Origin: CAVQGZ01 sp964356295
Lineage (GTDB): Bacteria; Actinomycetota; Actinomycetes; Jiangellales; Jiangellaceae
Reading direction: 5' to 3'
Length of the DNA stretch: 36,582 bases
Assembly: GCA_964356295.1 (NCBI GenBank)
Contig: CAYHHE010000024.1
Coordinates: 1 to 36,582 of the forward strand
Shown here: positions 1-7,808 of the stretch, in pieces
How the letters are laid out: the number at the start of each line of letters is the position of its first letter
Position numbering within the stretch: position 1 is the stretch's first letter
Translations under genes and position numbers: made by a program
Notes under the pieces: model-generated
Database searches by the model: none
What the model saw: the letters and a program-made list of their open reading frames with translations, nothing else
What the model was told of the DNA's origin: nothing

Positions 1-45
1 GTCGACCAGCCCCGCAACCTCGCCAAGTCCGTGACCGTCGAGTAG
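1..45 (+). CDS. glmS: glmS 3' end (glucosamine-6-phosphate synthase, partial)
   Basis: Only the last 14 codons and the TAG stop lie in the window; they read VDQPRNLAKSVTVE. The DQPRNLAKSVTVE ending is the conserved C-terminus of GlmS, the glutamine-dependent enzyme that makes glucosamine-6-phosphate for peptidoglycan. The gene continues upstream of base 1. It is followed 7 bp later by acpS, and the glmS-acpS-nnr-alr order is common in actinobacteria. The identification rests on a very short stretch plus the context. Confidence 0.8.
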   Translation, partial: VDQPRNLAKSVTVE

Positions 46-52
46 CCGACCG

Positions 53-406
53 GTGGCTGTGGTCGGGATCGGGGCGGACGTGGTCGACGTCGCCCGGTTC
101 TCCGTCGCCATCGCCCGCACCCCCGGGTTCGCCGACCGGGTGCTGCTGGCCGGCGAGCAGTCCGAGCGGACGGCGAGCATGGCCGCCCGCTTCGCGGCCA
201 AGGAGGCGCTGGCCAAGGCGTTGGGTGCCCCCCGCGGCTTGCGGTGGCACGATGCCGAGGTGGTCTGCCATCCCGACGGGCGCCCGACGTTCGCGGTACG
301 CGGCAGTGTGGCCGCCGCCTGCCAGCGCCGCGACGTCTCGCACGTGCACCTCACGCTGAGCCACGACGGGGGACTGGCGCTCGCCGTGGTGGTCCTGGAG
401 TCCTGA
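53..406 (+). CDS. acpS: Holo-[acyl-carrier-protein] synthase AcpS
   Basis: A 117-residue protein of normal AcpS length. It would transfer 4'-phosphopantetheine from CoA to the serine of acyl carrier proteins, activating fatty-acid synthesis in the cytosol. The two family signatures are present: GIGADVVDVARF near residues 6-17, carrying the Mg-binding Asp, and FAAKEALAKALG near residues 47-58, carrying the Glu/Lys pair. The end, HLTLSHDGGLALAVVVLE, is also typical. The start is GTG at 53, placing the GIGxD motif at its usual distance from the N-terminus. No clear Shine-Dalgarno is visible, so translation may be coupled to glmS, whose stop is 7 bp upstream. The nnr gene begins one base after the stop. 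Confidence 0.95.
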   Translation: MAVVGIGADVVDVARFSVAIARTPGFADRVLLAGEQSERTASMAARFAAKEALAKALGAPRGLRWHDAEVVCHPDGRPTFAVRGSVAAACQRRDVSHVHLTLSHDGGLALAVVVLES

Positions 407-407
407 C

Positions 408-1841
408 ATGATCACCGCTCATCGGGTGGAGGACGTCAGGGCGGCCGAGCAGGCCCTGATGGCCCGCCTGCCGCCGGGCACGCTCATGCAGCGCGCCGCG
501 ACAGGGCTCGCCGTGACGTGCGCCCGGCTGCTGGGCCGCGTGGGCGGCTCCAGGGTCGTGCTGCTGGTCGGCGCCGGGGACAACGGCGGTGACACGCTGC
601 ACGCCGGTGCCCGGCTGGCCAGGCGCGGCGCGAGGGTGCGGGCGGTGCTGCTGTCCCCGCAGCGGGCGCACACCGGGGGACTGGCCGCGCTGCAGGCCGC
701 CGGTGGGCGGGTCGTCGAGGACGCCGACGCTGCCCTGGCCGAGGTCGCCCGGGCCGAGCTGGTGCTGGACGGCATCGTCGGTATCGGTGGGTCACCCGGC
801 CTGCGCCCGGCCGCGGCTGCGCTGGCGCAGGCCGCCCACGCCGCACCCGGCCGGGTGGTCGCGGTCGACCTGCCCAGCGGCGTCGCCGTCGACTCCGGGG
901 TGGTCGGACAGACCCATGTGGTGGCCGACGTCACCGTGACGTTCGGCACCCACAAGATCTGCCACCTCATCGACCCGGCCGCCGCCGCCTGCGGGCAGGT
1001 GCACCTGGTCGACATCGGTCTGGCCCCCTTGCTGCCCGTCCCGGCCGTCCAGGCGCTGGAGGCGGCCGACGTCGCCGACGTGCTGCGCCCGCCCTCCCGT
1101 GACGCCGACAAGTACCGGCGCGGCGTGCTGGGGGTGCGTGTCGGGTCCCCGGAGTACGCCGGGGCCAGCGTGCTGGCCACCTCGGCCGCGACCGCCGGTG
1201 GCGCGGGCATGGTCCGCGTGGTCGGCGACCCCGACGTGACGGGGCTGGTGCGCCGGCACTGCCCGGAGGTGGTGCTGGCCGCAGGACAGGTGCAGGCCTG
1301 GCTGGCCGGCCCTGGCATGGACCCCGCGCAGGCCGAGGCGGCTGTGCCGGACCTGCTGGACGCCGGGGTGCCGGCCGTTCTCGATGCCGGCGCGCTGCCC
1401 ACGGTCGCCGGGCCGGTGCGCGGTGAGGTGCTGCTCACCCCGCACGCCGGTGAGCTGGCCCGCATGCTCGGCTGCACCCGGGACGAGGTCGAGGCCGACC
1501 GGCTCGCCTGCGCCCGCGCAGCGGCCGCCACATTCGGCGCGACCGTGCTGCTCAAGGGGTCGACGACGCTCGTGGTGGACCCGGCGGGGCCGGTGCGGGC
1601 GAACCTGACCGGGACGTCCTGGTTGGCCACCGCCGGGTCCGGGGACGTGCTGGCCGGCCTGGCCGGGGCGCTGCTCGCCCAGGGTCTGTCGGCGCGGGAC
1701 GCCGGCAGCATCGCCGCGTTCGTCCACGGGGTCGCCGGTCGGCTCGCCGCCCAGCGGGCCGGCGCACCGACCGCGCGCGACGTGCTGGACGCGGTGCCCG
1801 AGGCCCTGCTCCGGCTGCGCCTGGGAGAATCGACGCCGTGA
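408..1841 (+). CDS. nnr: Bifunctional NAD(P)HX epimerase / ADP- or ATP-dependent dehydratase
   Basis: A 477-residue two-domain metabolite-repair enzyme. The N-terminal YjeF-type domain (about residues 1-215) would epimerise R/S-NAD(P)HX, and has the nucleotide-binding GAGDNGGDTL motif. The C-terminal ribokinase-like domain (about 225-470) would dehydrate NAD(P)HX back to NAD(P)H; it shows the start YRRGVLGVRVGSPEYAGA, LTPHAGELARMLG, LLKGSTTLV, and the ATP/ADP-site TAGSGDVLAGLAGALLAQG. Both domains look intact. The ATG start is one base after the acpS stop, and the end overlaps the alr GTG in a GTGA, so translation is probably coupled across acpS-nnr-alr. Confidence 0.95.
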   Translation: MITAHRVEDVRAAEQALMARLPPGTLMQRAATGLAVTCARLLGRVGGSRVVLLVGAGDNGGDTLHAGARLARRGARVRAVLLSPQRAHTGGLAALQAAGGRVVEDADAALAEVARAELVLDGIVGIGGSPGLRPAAAALAQAAHAAPGRVVAVDLPSGVAVDSGVVGQTHVVADVTVTFGTHKICHLIDPAAAACGQVHLVDIGLAPLLPVPAVQALEAADVADVLRPPSRDADKYRRGVLGVRVGSPEYAGASVLATSAATAGGAGMVRVVGDPDVTGLVRRHCPEVVLAAGQVQAWLAGPGMDPAQAEAAVPDLLDAGVPAVLDAGALPTVAGPVRGEVLLTPHAGELARMLGCTRDEVEADRLACARAAAATFGATVLLKGSTTLVVDPAGPVRANLTGTSWLATAGSGDVLAGLAGALLAQGLSARDAGSIAAFVHGVAGRLAAQRAGAPTARDVLDAVPEALLRLRLGESTP

Positions 1842-2986
1842 GCGTGCCCGAGGTGCCGCACGCCGAGGTCGTCGTCGACCTTGGCGCCATCCGCGACAAC
1901 GTCGCGACCCTCGTCCAGCGGGCCGGCTCGGCGGCGACCATGGCGGTGGTGAAGGCCGACGCGTACGGCCACGGCCTGCTGCCGGTGGCCGCTGCGGCCC
2001 GGGAGGCCGGGGCCACCTGGCTGGGGACGGCTGTGCTGGCCGAGGCCCTCGCGCTGCGCGCGGCCGGTGTCGACGGGCGGATCCTGGCCTGGCTCAGCGC
2101 ACCGGGGGAGGACTACACCGCCGCCCTGTCAGCCGACATCGACCTCAGCGCCTACGCCGCATGGCAGCTCGAGGAGATCGCCGCCGCGGCGCGGACCACC
2201 GGCCGGCCGGCGCGGGTGCACCTCAAGGTCGACACCGGTCTGGGCCGGGGCGGGGTGATGCCCGCGGACTGGCCTGCGGTGCTCGAGCGGGCTGCCGCCC
2301 TGCAGGCCGAGGGCCTGGTCGACGTGGTCGGGGTGTGGACGCACTTCGCCTACGCCGACGCCCCCGGACACCCCACGATCGCCGCGCAGCTGCGGGTGTT
2401 TGCTCACGCCGTGGAGGAGGCCGAGCGGGCCGGGCTGCGCCCGGAGCTGCGGCACGCGGCGAACTCCGCGGCCACCCTCACCCTGCCCGAGGCGCACTTC
2501 GACATGGTGCGCCCCGGCCTGGCGGTCTACGGGCTCTCCCCCATCCCGGACGTCGCCGGTCCCGCCGAGCTGGGCCTGCGCCCCGCGATGCGCCTGAGCG
2601 CCCGGGTGGCCCTGGTCAAGCGGGCCCCCGCCGGGCACGGGGTGTCCTACGGCCACACCTACACCACGCAGGCGGACACCAGGCTGGCCCTGGTGCCGCT
2701 GGGGTACGCCGACGGGGTACCCCGCCACGCCTCCGGCGCCGGGCCGGTCCGGGTGGCCGGGCGCACCTTCCCCATCGCCGGCCGGGTCTGCATGGACCAG
2801 GTCGTCCTCGACGTCGCCGACGCCCCCGTGCAGGCCGGCGACGAGGCGGTGCTGTTCTCCGACGGGTCCAACGGGGAGCCCACCGCGCAGGACTGGGCGC
2901 AGGCGGCCGGCACGATCTCCTACGAGATCGTCAGCCGGCTCTCCGCGCGCCTGCCCCGGCGCTTCGTCGAGGGCGGTGCACGGTGA
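1838..2986 (+). CDS. alr: Alanine racemase
   Basis: A 382-residue PLP enzyme that interconverts L- and D-alanine, supplying D-Ala for peptidoglycan. The PLP lysine is K39 in VVKADAYGHG, and the second catalytic base is Y271 in GVSYGHTYTT. Other conserved pieces are HLKVDTGLGRGG (about 128-139), HAANSAATL, VRPGLAVYGLSP, and CMDQVVLDV near 318-326. The GTG start overlaps the nnr stop by 4 bp, and its own TGA overlaps the next GTG start the same way. Length and residues are complete, so I see no reason to doubt activity. Confidence 0.97.
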   Translation: MSVPEVPHAEVVVDLGAIRDNVATLVQRAGSAATMAVVKADAYGHGLLPVAAAAREAGATWLGTAVLAEALALRAAGVDGRILAWLSAPGEDYTAALSADIDLSAYAAWQLEEIAAAARTTGRPARVHLKVDTGLGRGGVMPADWPAVLERAAALQAEGLVDVVGVWTHFAYADAPGHPTIAAQLRVFAHAVEEAERAGLRPELRHAANSAATLTLPEAHFDMVRPGLAVYGLSPIPDVAGPAELGLRPAMRLSARVALVKRAPAGHGVSYGHTYTTQADTRLALVPLGYADGVPRHASGAGPVRVAGRTFPIAGRVCMDQVVLDVADAPVQAGDEAVLFSDGSNGEPTAQDWAQAAGTISYEIVSRLSARLPRRFVEGGAR

Positions 2987-4143
2987 TCGGGCGGATCTCG
3001 ACTGGCCGAGCGGTGGCGGCAGCCTCGGTCGGCGGGATCGCCGCGGCCGCCGGGTCGGTGATCGGCCTGGTCGCCGAGCGGGCCGCCATGGGCCGTCTCC
3101 TCGACGTCGACGACCCCTACCTCGAGGAGTCGTTCGGCGGGCTGCGGGGCTCGCCGTACGCGGTCGAGACCAGCGACGGCGTGCAGCTGCACGTCGAGGT
3201 CGACGAGCGTGGCGCCCTCGGCCCCACGGTGGTGTTCTGCCACGGCTACGCGCTCAACCAGGACTGCTGGCACTTCCAGCGGCGCGACCTCGGCGACGTC
3301 GGCACCCTGGTCTTCTACGACCAGCGCTCGCACGGGCGGTCCGGACGGTCCCCGCGCGAGGAGGTGTCGATCGGCCGGCTGGGCGCCGACCTGGGGGAGC
3401 TGCTGGACGCCCTCGTGCCGTCCGGGCCCGTCGTGCTCGTCGGCCACTCGATGGGCGGGATGAGCGTCATGGCGTTGGCCGACCAGCGCCCGGACCTGTT
3501 CGGCGAGCGGGTGCGCGGCGTCGCGCTGGTCGCCACCGGTGCCGACCAGGTCGTCGAGCGGCTGCTGGGGGTGCGCGGCGAGCTCGGCCGGACGCTGACC
3601 CGGCGGGTCGGCAAAGCCGGCACCGCCGTGGTGGCAGCCGCCTCCCGTCAGGCCGACCTCATCGACTCGGTGCGCCGCTCGGGCAGCGACCTGGGGTACG
3701 TCCTCACCCGACGGCTCGCCTTCGGCCGCAAGGACGTCCCCCCGTCGCTGGTGGAGATGACCGTGGGCATGCTCGCCGGCACACCCGTCGGGGTGATCGC
3801 GGACTTCCTGCCGCAGTTCGTGCTGTACGACACCACAGCCGCGCTGGCGGCGCTGGCCCGAACCGAGGCCCTGGTCATCGGCGCCGTCCGCGACCATGTC
3901 ACACCCATCCAGCACAGCCGCGACATCCTCACCCTCGTGCCGCACGCGGAGTACCTGGAGATCCCGGACGCCGGCCACATGGTGATGCTGGAGTATCCCG
4001 ACCTGGTCACCGCCCACCTGCGGGCGCTGGTCGCCCGTGCCTCGCGCGGCACCCCGGTGGAGATCGAGCACCCCGGCGCGGTCCCGGTGCCGCTGCCGCG
4101 CCCCACGCGGCGCTCTCGGCGCGCCCGCGGTCGCCGTCGGTGA
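2983..4143 (+). CDS. Alpha/beta hydrolase with N-terminal hydrophobic segment
   Basis: A 386-residue alpha/beta-hydrolase-fold protein. Residues about 10-35 are Ala/Val/Gly-rich and hydrophobic, probably a signal anchor. The hydrolase domain follows: an oxyanion-hole HGYALNQ (about 87-93), nucleophile elbow GHSMGG with Ser156, a candidate acid Asp in GAVRDHVTP, and the catalytic His in DAGHMVMLEYP. The C-terminus is Pro/Arg-rich (PRPTRRSRRARGRRR). The substrate cannot be told from sequence. Its place between alr and tsaE is, as I recall, common in actinobacteria and often annotated just as alpha/beta hydrolase. I chose GTG 2983 because it forms a GTGA overlap with the alr stop, and no hydrolase sequence lies upstream of it. 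The stop overlaps the tsaE start in the same way. Confidence 0.9.
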   Translation: MIGRISTGRAVAAASVGGIAAAAGSVIGLVAERAAMGRLLDVDDPYLEESFGGLRGSPYAVETSDGVQLHVEVDERGALGPTVVFCHGYALNQDCWHFQRRDLGDVGTLVFYDQRSHGRSGRSPREEVSIGRLGADLGELLDALVPSGPVVLVGHSMGGMSVMALADQRPDLFGERVRGVALVATGADQVVERLLGVRGELGRTLTRRVGKAGTAVVAAASRQADLIDSVRRSGSDLGYVLTRRLAFGRKDVPPSLVEMTVGMLAGTPVGVIADFLPQFVLYDTTAALAALARTEALVIGAVRDHVTPIQHSRDILTLVPHAEYLEIPDAGHMVMLEYPDLVTAHLRALVARASRGTPVEIEHPGAVPVPLPRPTRRSRRARGRRR

Positions 4144-4646
4144 CCTCCGCGCCGCAGTCGGCGCAGGCCGACACCGGTGTCTGGGAGGTCGCCAGCGAGG
4201 ACGCGATGGTCGGCCTCGGGGCGTGCCTGGGCGCGCTGCTCCGGGCCGGGGACCTCGTGCTGCTCGACGGGCCGCTCGGCGCGGGCAAGACGACCCTCAC
4301 CCGTGGCATCGCCGAGGGTCTGGGGGTGCCCGGCCCGGTCACCTCCCCGACCTTCGTCATCGCGCGGGAGCACGCCGCGCGGGGCCCGGGAGCGGGCCTG
4401 CTCCACGTGGACGCCTACCGGCTCGGCGGGCCGGAGGAGGTGGAGGACCTCGACCTCGCCCCGGCCATGACGGCGGGGGTGACCGTGGTGGAGTGGGGTG
4501 GCGGCATGGCCGAGCACCTCGCCGAGGACCGCCTCGAGCTGACGCTGCTGCCCACCGGCGAGGACAGCCGCGAGGTCCGCTGGCGTGCCGTGGGGGAGCG
4601 GTGGCGGGCCGACCTCAGCCGCGTAGCGGGTTGTGGCGGGCGCTGA
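4140..4646 (+). CDS. tsaE: tRNA t6A biosynthesis ATPase TsaE
   Basis: A 168-residue P-loop ATPase of the YjeE/TsaE family, the partner of TsaB and TsaD in making N6-threonylcarbamoyladenosine at tRNA position 37. It shows the Walker A GPLGAGKTT (about residues 41-49), SPTFVIAREH, HVDAYRLGG and VVEWGGG, all family hallmarks. The start is GTG 4140 in a GTGA overlap with the hydrolase. The 3' end runs 32 bp into the tail of the convergent tesB gene (4615-4646), so there is no room for a terminator between them. Its partners tsaB and tsaD resume about 940 bp downstream. Confidence 0.95.
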   Translation: MTSAPQSAQADTGVWEVASEDAMVGLGACLGALLRAGDLVLLDGPLGAGKTTLTRGIAEGLGVPGPVTSPTFVIAREHAARGPGAGLLHVDAYRLGGPEEVEDLDLAPAMTAGVTVVEWGGGMAEHLAEDRLELTLLPTGEDSREVRWRAVGERWRADLSRVAGCGGR

Positions 4647-5553
4647 GCGCGGCGTACGCCTCCGGGTCGATCGGCCGGACCAGCCCCTCCTGAACCACCG
4701 CGGCCACCAGCCGGCCGTCGGCACCGAACAGCCGGCCAATCGCCAACCCCCGACCGCCCACCGCGCTCGGGCTCACCGCGTCGTACAGCAGCCACTCGTC
4801 GGCCCGGAACGGACGCTGGAACCACAGGGCGTGGTCCAGGCTCGCACCCATGATCGGGTCGAGGGTGAACGACACCCCGTGGCGCGCCAGCACCGGGTGC
4901 AGCAGCGTGACGTCGCTGAGGTAGGCCAGCATCGCGCTGTGCACCACGGGGTCGTCCGGAAGCCGTCCCGCCGCTCGCATCCACACCCGATGGCGGGCCT
5001 CGGCCCGGGGGCCGACGTCGCGCTGGGCGAACGGGTGCAGGTCGATGGCGCGCAGGTCCACCGTCTGGGCCAGCGCCGAGGTGACCGGCAGCCCCTCGCC
5101 GTACTCGGCCAGCGCCTGGCTGAAGGTGGGCAGGGTGTGCGGGTCGGGTACCTCGGGCATGGCGTCCTGGTGCTCGAAGCCACGCTCGGGCCGCTGGAAG
5201 GACGCGGCGAAGGAGTAGATGGCCTTGCCGTGCTGGATGCCGTGCACCCGCCGGGTGGAGAAGCTCCCCCCGTCCCGGATCCGCTCGACGAGGAACACCG
5301 TCGGCAGGCTCGGGTCGCCTGGACGCAGGAAGTACGAGTGCAGCGAGTGGATGGTGCGATCCGGGTCGACCGTGCGGGTCGCCGCCACGAGGGCCTGCGC
5401 CGCGGTCTGACCGCCGAACGTACGCGCCAGACCCCCGCGGGGGTGGTGCCCGCGGTAGATGTTCTCCTCGATCTGCTCCAGCGCGAGGATCCCGACCAGC
5501 TCGTCCAGCGCATCCTGGCCATGGGGGAGCGCGGGTAGAGGCTCGTCGGGCAC
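4615..5553 (-). CDS. tesB: Acyl-CoA thioesterase II (TesB family)
   Basis: A 312-residue double hot-dog protein hydrolysing acyl-CoA to free fatty acid and CoA. Motifs include RTFGGQTAAQALVAA and HSLHSYFLRPGDP in the first hot-dog domain, and GASLDHALWFQRPF plus AAVVQEGLVRP in the second. The Asp of SLDHALWF and the Gln of VVQEG match two of the catalytic residues known from E. coli TesB; the threonine position appears replaced within SPSAVGGRG, as in many homologues. It is the only reverse gene in the acpS-to-tsaD run. Its start is GTG at 5553. The 3' end overlaps tsaE by 32 bp, and the 5' end lies 35 bp from the divergent tsaB start. Confidence 0.93.
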   Translation of the reverse strand: MPDEPLPALPHGQDALDELVGILALEQIEENIYRGHHPRGGLARTFGGQTAAQALVAATRTVDPDRTIHSLHSYFLRPGDPSLPTVFLVERIRDGGSFSTRRVHGIQHGKAIYSFAASFQRPERGFEHQDAMPEVPDPHTLPTFSQALAEYGEGLPVTSALAQTVDLRAIDLHPFAQRDVGPRAEARHRVWMRAAGRLPDDPVVHSAMLAYLSDVTLLHPVLARHGVSFTLDPIMGASLDHALWFQRPFRADEWLLYDAVSPSAVGGRGLAIGRLFGADGRLVAAVVQEGLVRPIDPEAYAALSARHNPLRG

Positions 5554-5576
5554 GCGTGCAGGCTATCGGTCTGACC

Positions 5577-5582
5577 TACCCT
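5577..5582 (+). promoter_or_regulatory. Candidate -10 box of a leaderless tsaB transcript
   Basis: TACCCT fits the actinobacterial TANNNT -10 pattern and lies 6 bases before the tsaB GTG at 5589, so transcription would begin about on the start codon. It sits in the 35-bp gap between divergent tesB and tsaB. No good -35 is visible. The call is inferred from spacing. Confidence 0.5.
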
Positions 5583-5588
5583 GGCTGG

Positions 5589-6260
5589 GTGCTGCTCGCG
5601 CTGGACACCGCCACCGAGGTGGTCACGGTCGCGGTGCACGACGGAGCCCGGGTGGTCGCCCACCGCACCGGCACCGGTGCCCGCCGGCACGCCGAGGCAC
5701 TGGTCCCGCTGGTCTCGGCGGCGTTGGTGGACGCAGGCGTGGCAGGTCCTCGCCTCGAGGCGATCTGGGTCGGGGTGGGACCGGGCGCCTACACAGGTCT
5801 GCGCGTCGGGCTGGCCACCGCGCAGGCCCTGGGCGTGGTCTGGGCGGTCCCGGTGCACGGTGCCTGCAGCCTCGACGCGCTCGCGGTCCAGGCCGTCGGC
5901 GAGCAGCCCGCGCGCTGCTCCGACGGGGTGCTGGTGGTCACCGACGCCCGCCGCCGACAGGTCTTCTGGGCCCGATACGGCCCGGACGGTGCTCGCGTCG
6001 ACGGGCCCGCCGTGGACGCTCCCGCCGACGTGCCGCACCGCGAGCTGCCCAGCGTCGGGTCCGGTGCGCTGGCCCACCCCGAGCTGTTCCCCAGCGCCAT
6101 GGCGCCGGCCACCCCGGACGCGTCGTGGCTGGCCCAGGGAGTCCTCGAGGGGATCATCGGTCCCGAACCTCCCACCCCGCTGTACCTGCGCCGGCCCGAC
6201 GTGACCGTCGGGTCGCCACCCAAGGCCGCCCTGCCGCCGGGACGACCGGTCGGCCGGTGA
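5589..6260 (+). CDS. tsaB: tRNA t6A biosynthesis protein TsaB
   Basis: A 223-residue ASKHA-fold protein, the inactive TsaD paralogue that scaffolds the TsaB-TsaD-TsaE complex. It begins VLLALDTATEVVTVAVHDG, the usual TsaB N-terminus, and carries the family signature GVGPGAYTGLRVGLATAQAL around residues 62-81. A GTG at 5556 in the same frame would add 11 residues; I prefer 5589 because homologues begin near the LALDTAT strand and a TACCCT -10-like box ends 6 bases upstream. The end overlaps rimI by 4 bp (GTGA). The order tsaB-rimI-tsaD is widely conserved in bacteria. Confidence 0.93.
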   Translation: MLLALDTATEVVTVAVHDGARVVAHRTGTGARRHAEALVPLVSAALVDAGVAGPRLEAIWVGVGPGAYTGLRVGLATAQALGVVWAVPVHGACSLDALAVQAVGEQPARCSDGVLVVTDARRRQVFWARYGPDGARVDGPAVDAPADVPHRELPSVGSGALAHPELFPSAMAPATPDASWLAQGVLEGIIGPEPPTPLYLRRPDVTVGSPPKAALPPGRPVGR

Positions 6261-6727
6261 GCCCGAGCGTCACGCTGCGGCGGCTGCGCTGGTGGGACCT
6301 CGCCGAGGTGCAGGCGCTGGAGCGGGAGGTGTTCGCCGACGAGCAGCCCTGGAGCGCGCAGCAGTGGTGGTCCGAGCTCGCCGGAGTCCCGGAGCGTCGC
6401 TACTACCTGATCGCCGGCCTGTCCAGCGGCGGCGATCAGGTCATGGCCGGCTACGCCGGGCTCGCGCTGAGCCTGGACACCGCCGACGTGATGACCGTGG
6501 CCGTGCGCGCCGACCTGCGCGGTCGCGGGGTCGGGCGGGCCCTGCTCGACGGGCTGCTGGACCGCGCGAGGACCGGCGGCGTCCGGGAGGTGTTCCTGGA
6601 GGTACGGGCCGACAACGCTGCGGCCCTCGCGCTGTACGCGAGCGCGGGGTTCGCGGCGCTGTCGCGGCGCCGCGGCTACTACCGCGCCGGTGTCGACGCG
6701 CTGACCATGCGGCGCCGAGAGGGATGA
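6257..6727 (+). CDS. rimI: Ribosomal protein S18 alanine N-acetyltransferase RimI-like (GNAT)
   Basis: A 156-residue GNAT acetyltransferase. The acetyl-CoA-binding signature is RGRGVGRALLDGLL (about residues 91-104), followed by EVFLEVRADNAAALALYASAGF and RRRGYYRAG, as in RimI. E. coli RimI acetylates the N-terminal alanine of S18; position between tsaB and tsaD supports the RimI name, though other protein N-termini could be substrates. The start is GTG 6257 in a GTGA overlap with tsaB. A GAGGGA ribosome-binding site for tsaD lies at 6719-6724 inside its last codons. Confidence 0.9.
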   Translation: MSPSVTLRRLRWWDLAEVQALEREVFADEQPWSAQQWWSELAGVPERRYYLIAGLSSGGDQVMAGYAGLALSLDTADVMTVAVRADLRGRGVGRALLDGLLDRARTGGVREVFLEVRADNAAALALYASAGFAALSRRRGYYRAGVDALTMRRREG

Positions 6728-6734
6728 TCGGCCC

Positions 6735-7808
6735 ATGACCACCGCCGGCTTCGACGACGGGCCCCTCGTGCTGGGCATCGAGACCTCGTGCGACGAGACC
6801 GGGGTGGGCCTGGTGCGCGGCTCGACCCTGCTGTCCAACGAGATCGCCTCGAGCGTGGCCGAGCACGCCCGCTACGGCGGCGTCGTCCCGGAGGTGGCCA
6901 GCCGCGCCCATCTCGAGGCGATGCTGCCCACGCTCGAGCGTGCCTGCCGCCGCGCCGGGGTCCGGCTCGACGAGGTGGACGCGATCGCGGTCACCGGCGG
7001 TCCCGGACTCGTCGGGGCGCTGCTGGTCGGAGTCGCCGCGGCCAAGGCACTGGCGCTGGGGTTGGATGTGCCGCTGTACGGGGTGAACCACCTGGCCGCC
7101 CACGTCGCCGTCGACACCCTCGAGCACGGACCGCTTCCCGAGCCGGCGGTCGCCCTGCTGGTCTCCGGCGGGCACTCCTCGGTGCTGCTCGTGGAGGACC
7201 TCGCCAGCACGGTGTCCCCGCTGGGGGCCACCATCGACGACGCCGCCGGCGAGGCGTTCGACAAGGTCGCCCGCATGCTGGGACTGCCGTTCCCCGGCGG
7301 CCCGGAGATCGACCTGCTGGCCCGCGACGGCGACGCCGGGGCCATCGAGTTCCCGCGGGGGCTGACCTCGGCCCGGGACATGCAGCGGCACCGCTACGAC
7401 TTCTCCTTCTCCGGGCTCAAGACCGCGGTGGCTCGGTGGGTCCAGGCAGCCGAGCAGACCGCGGCGCACAACGGCACGGTCGTGCCACGCGCGGACGTCG
7501 CCGCGGCGTTCCAGGAGGCGGTGGCCGACGTGCTCTCGCGCAAGGCGGTGCTGGCCTGCCAGGAGCAGGGGGTGCACACCCTGGTGCTCGGCGGTGGGGT
7601 GGCTGCCAACTCGCGGCTGCGGGCCGTGACGCAGCAGCGCGCCGACCGCGCCTCGGTCTGGTTGCGGGTCCCGCGTCCCGACCTGTGCACCGACAACGGC
7701 GCCATGGTCGCCGCCCTGGGCGCCATGCTCGCCCGCCGAGGTCAGCCCGCCTCCCCGCCTGACCTCGGTGCCCAGTCGTCCCTGCCGGTCGACGTCATCG
7801 CCCTGTGA
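6735..7808 (+). CDS. tsaD: tRNA N6-adenosine threonylcarbamoyltransferase TsaD
   Basis: A 357-residue catalytic subunit of t6A synthesis, transferring threonylcarbamoyl from TC-AMP to A37 of ANN-decoding tRNAs. It has the N-terminal LGIETSCDETG, YGGVVPEVASRAHLE, the metal-binding histidines in VNHLAAH, LLVSGGHSSVLLV, FPGGPEIDLLAR, FSFSGLKTAV, LVLGGGVAANSRLR and the metal-ligand Asp in CTDNGAMVA. All are intact. The ATG start is preceded by GAGGGA at 6719-6724. The stop overlaps the GTG of the nucleoside-hydrolase-like gene by 4 bp, so that gene is probably on the same mRNA. Confidence 0.97.
   Translation: MTTAGFDDGPLVLGIETSCDETGVGLVRGSTLLSNEIASSVAEHARYGGVVPEVASRAHLEAMLPTLERACRRAGVRLDEVDAIAVTGGPGLVGALLVGVAAAKALALGLDVPLYGVNHLAAHVAVDTLEHGPLPEPAVALLVSGGHSSVLLVEDLASTVSPLGATIDDAAGEAFDKVARMLGLPFPGGPEIDLLARDGDAGAIEFPRGLTSARDMQRHRYDFSFSGLKTAVARWVQAAEQTAAHNGTVVPRADVAAAFQEAVADVLSRKAVLACQEQGVHTLVLGGGVAANSRLRAVTQQRADRASVWLRVPRPDLCTDNGAMVAALGAMLARRGQPASPPDLGAQSSLPVDVIAL

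Noticed and set aside
419..1972. Long open frames opposite nnr and many other genes
   Set aside because: They are antisense shadows caused by high GC. They have low-complexity Arg/Pro/Ala/Ser composition, no family motifs, and lie opposite genes with clear motifs.
2161..2982. N-terminal extension of the alpha/beta hydrolase through alr
   Set aside because: This is the alr region read in another frame; the hydrolase sequence begins at the GTGA overlap at 2983.
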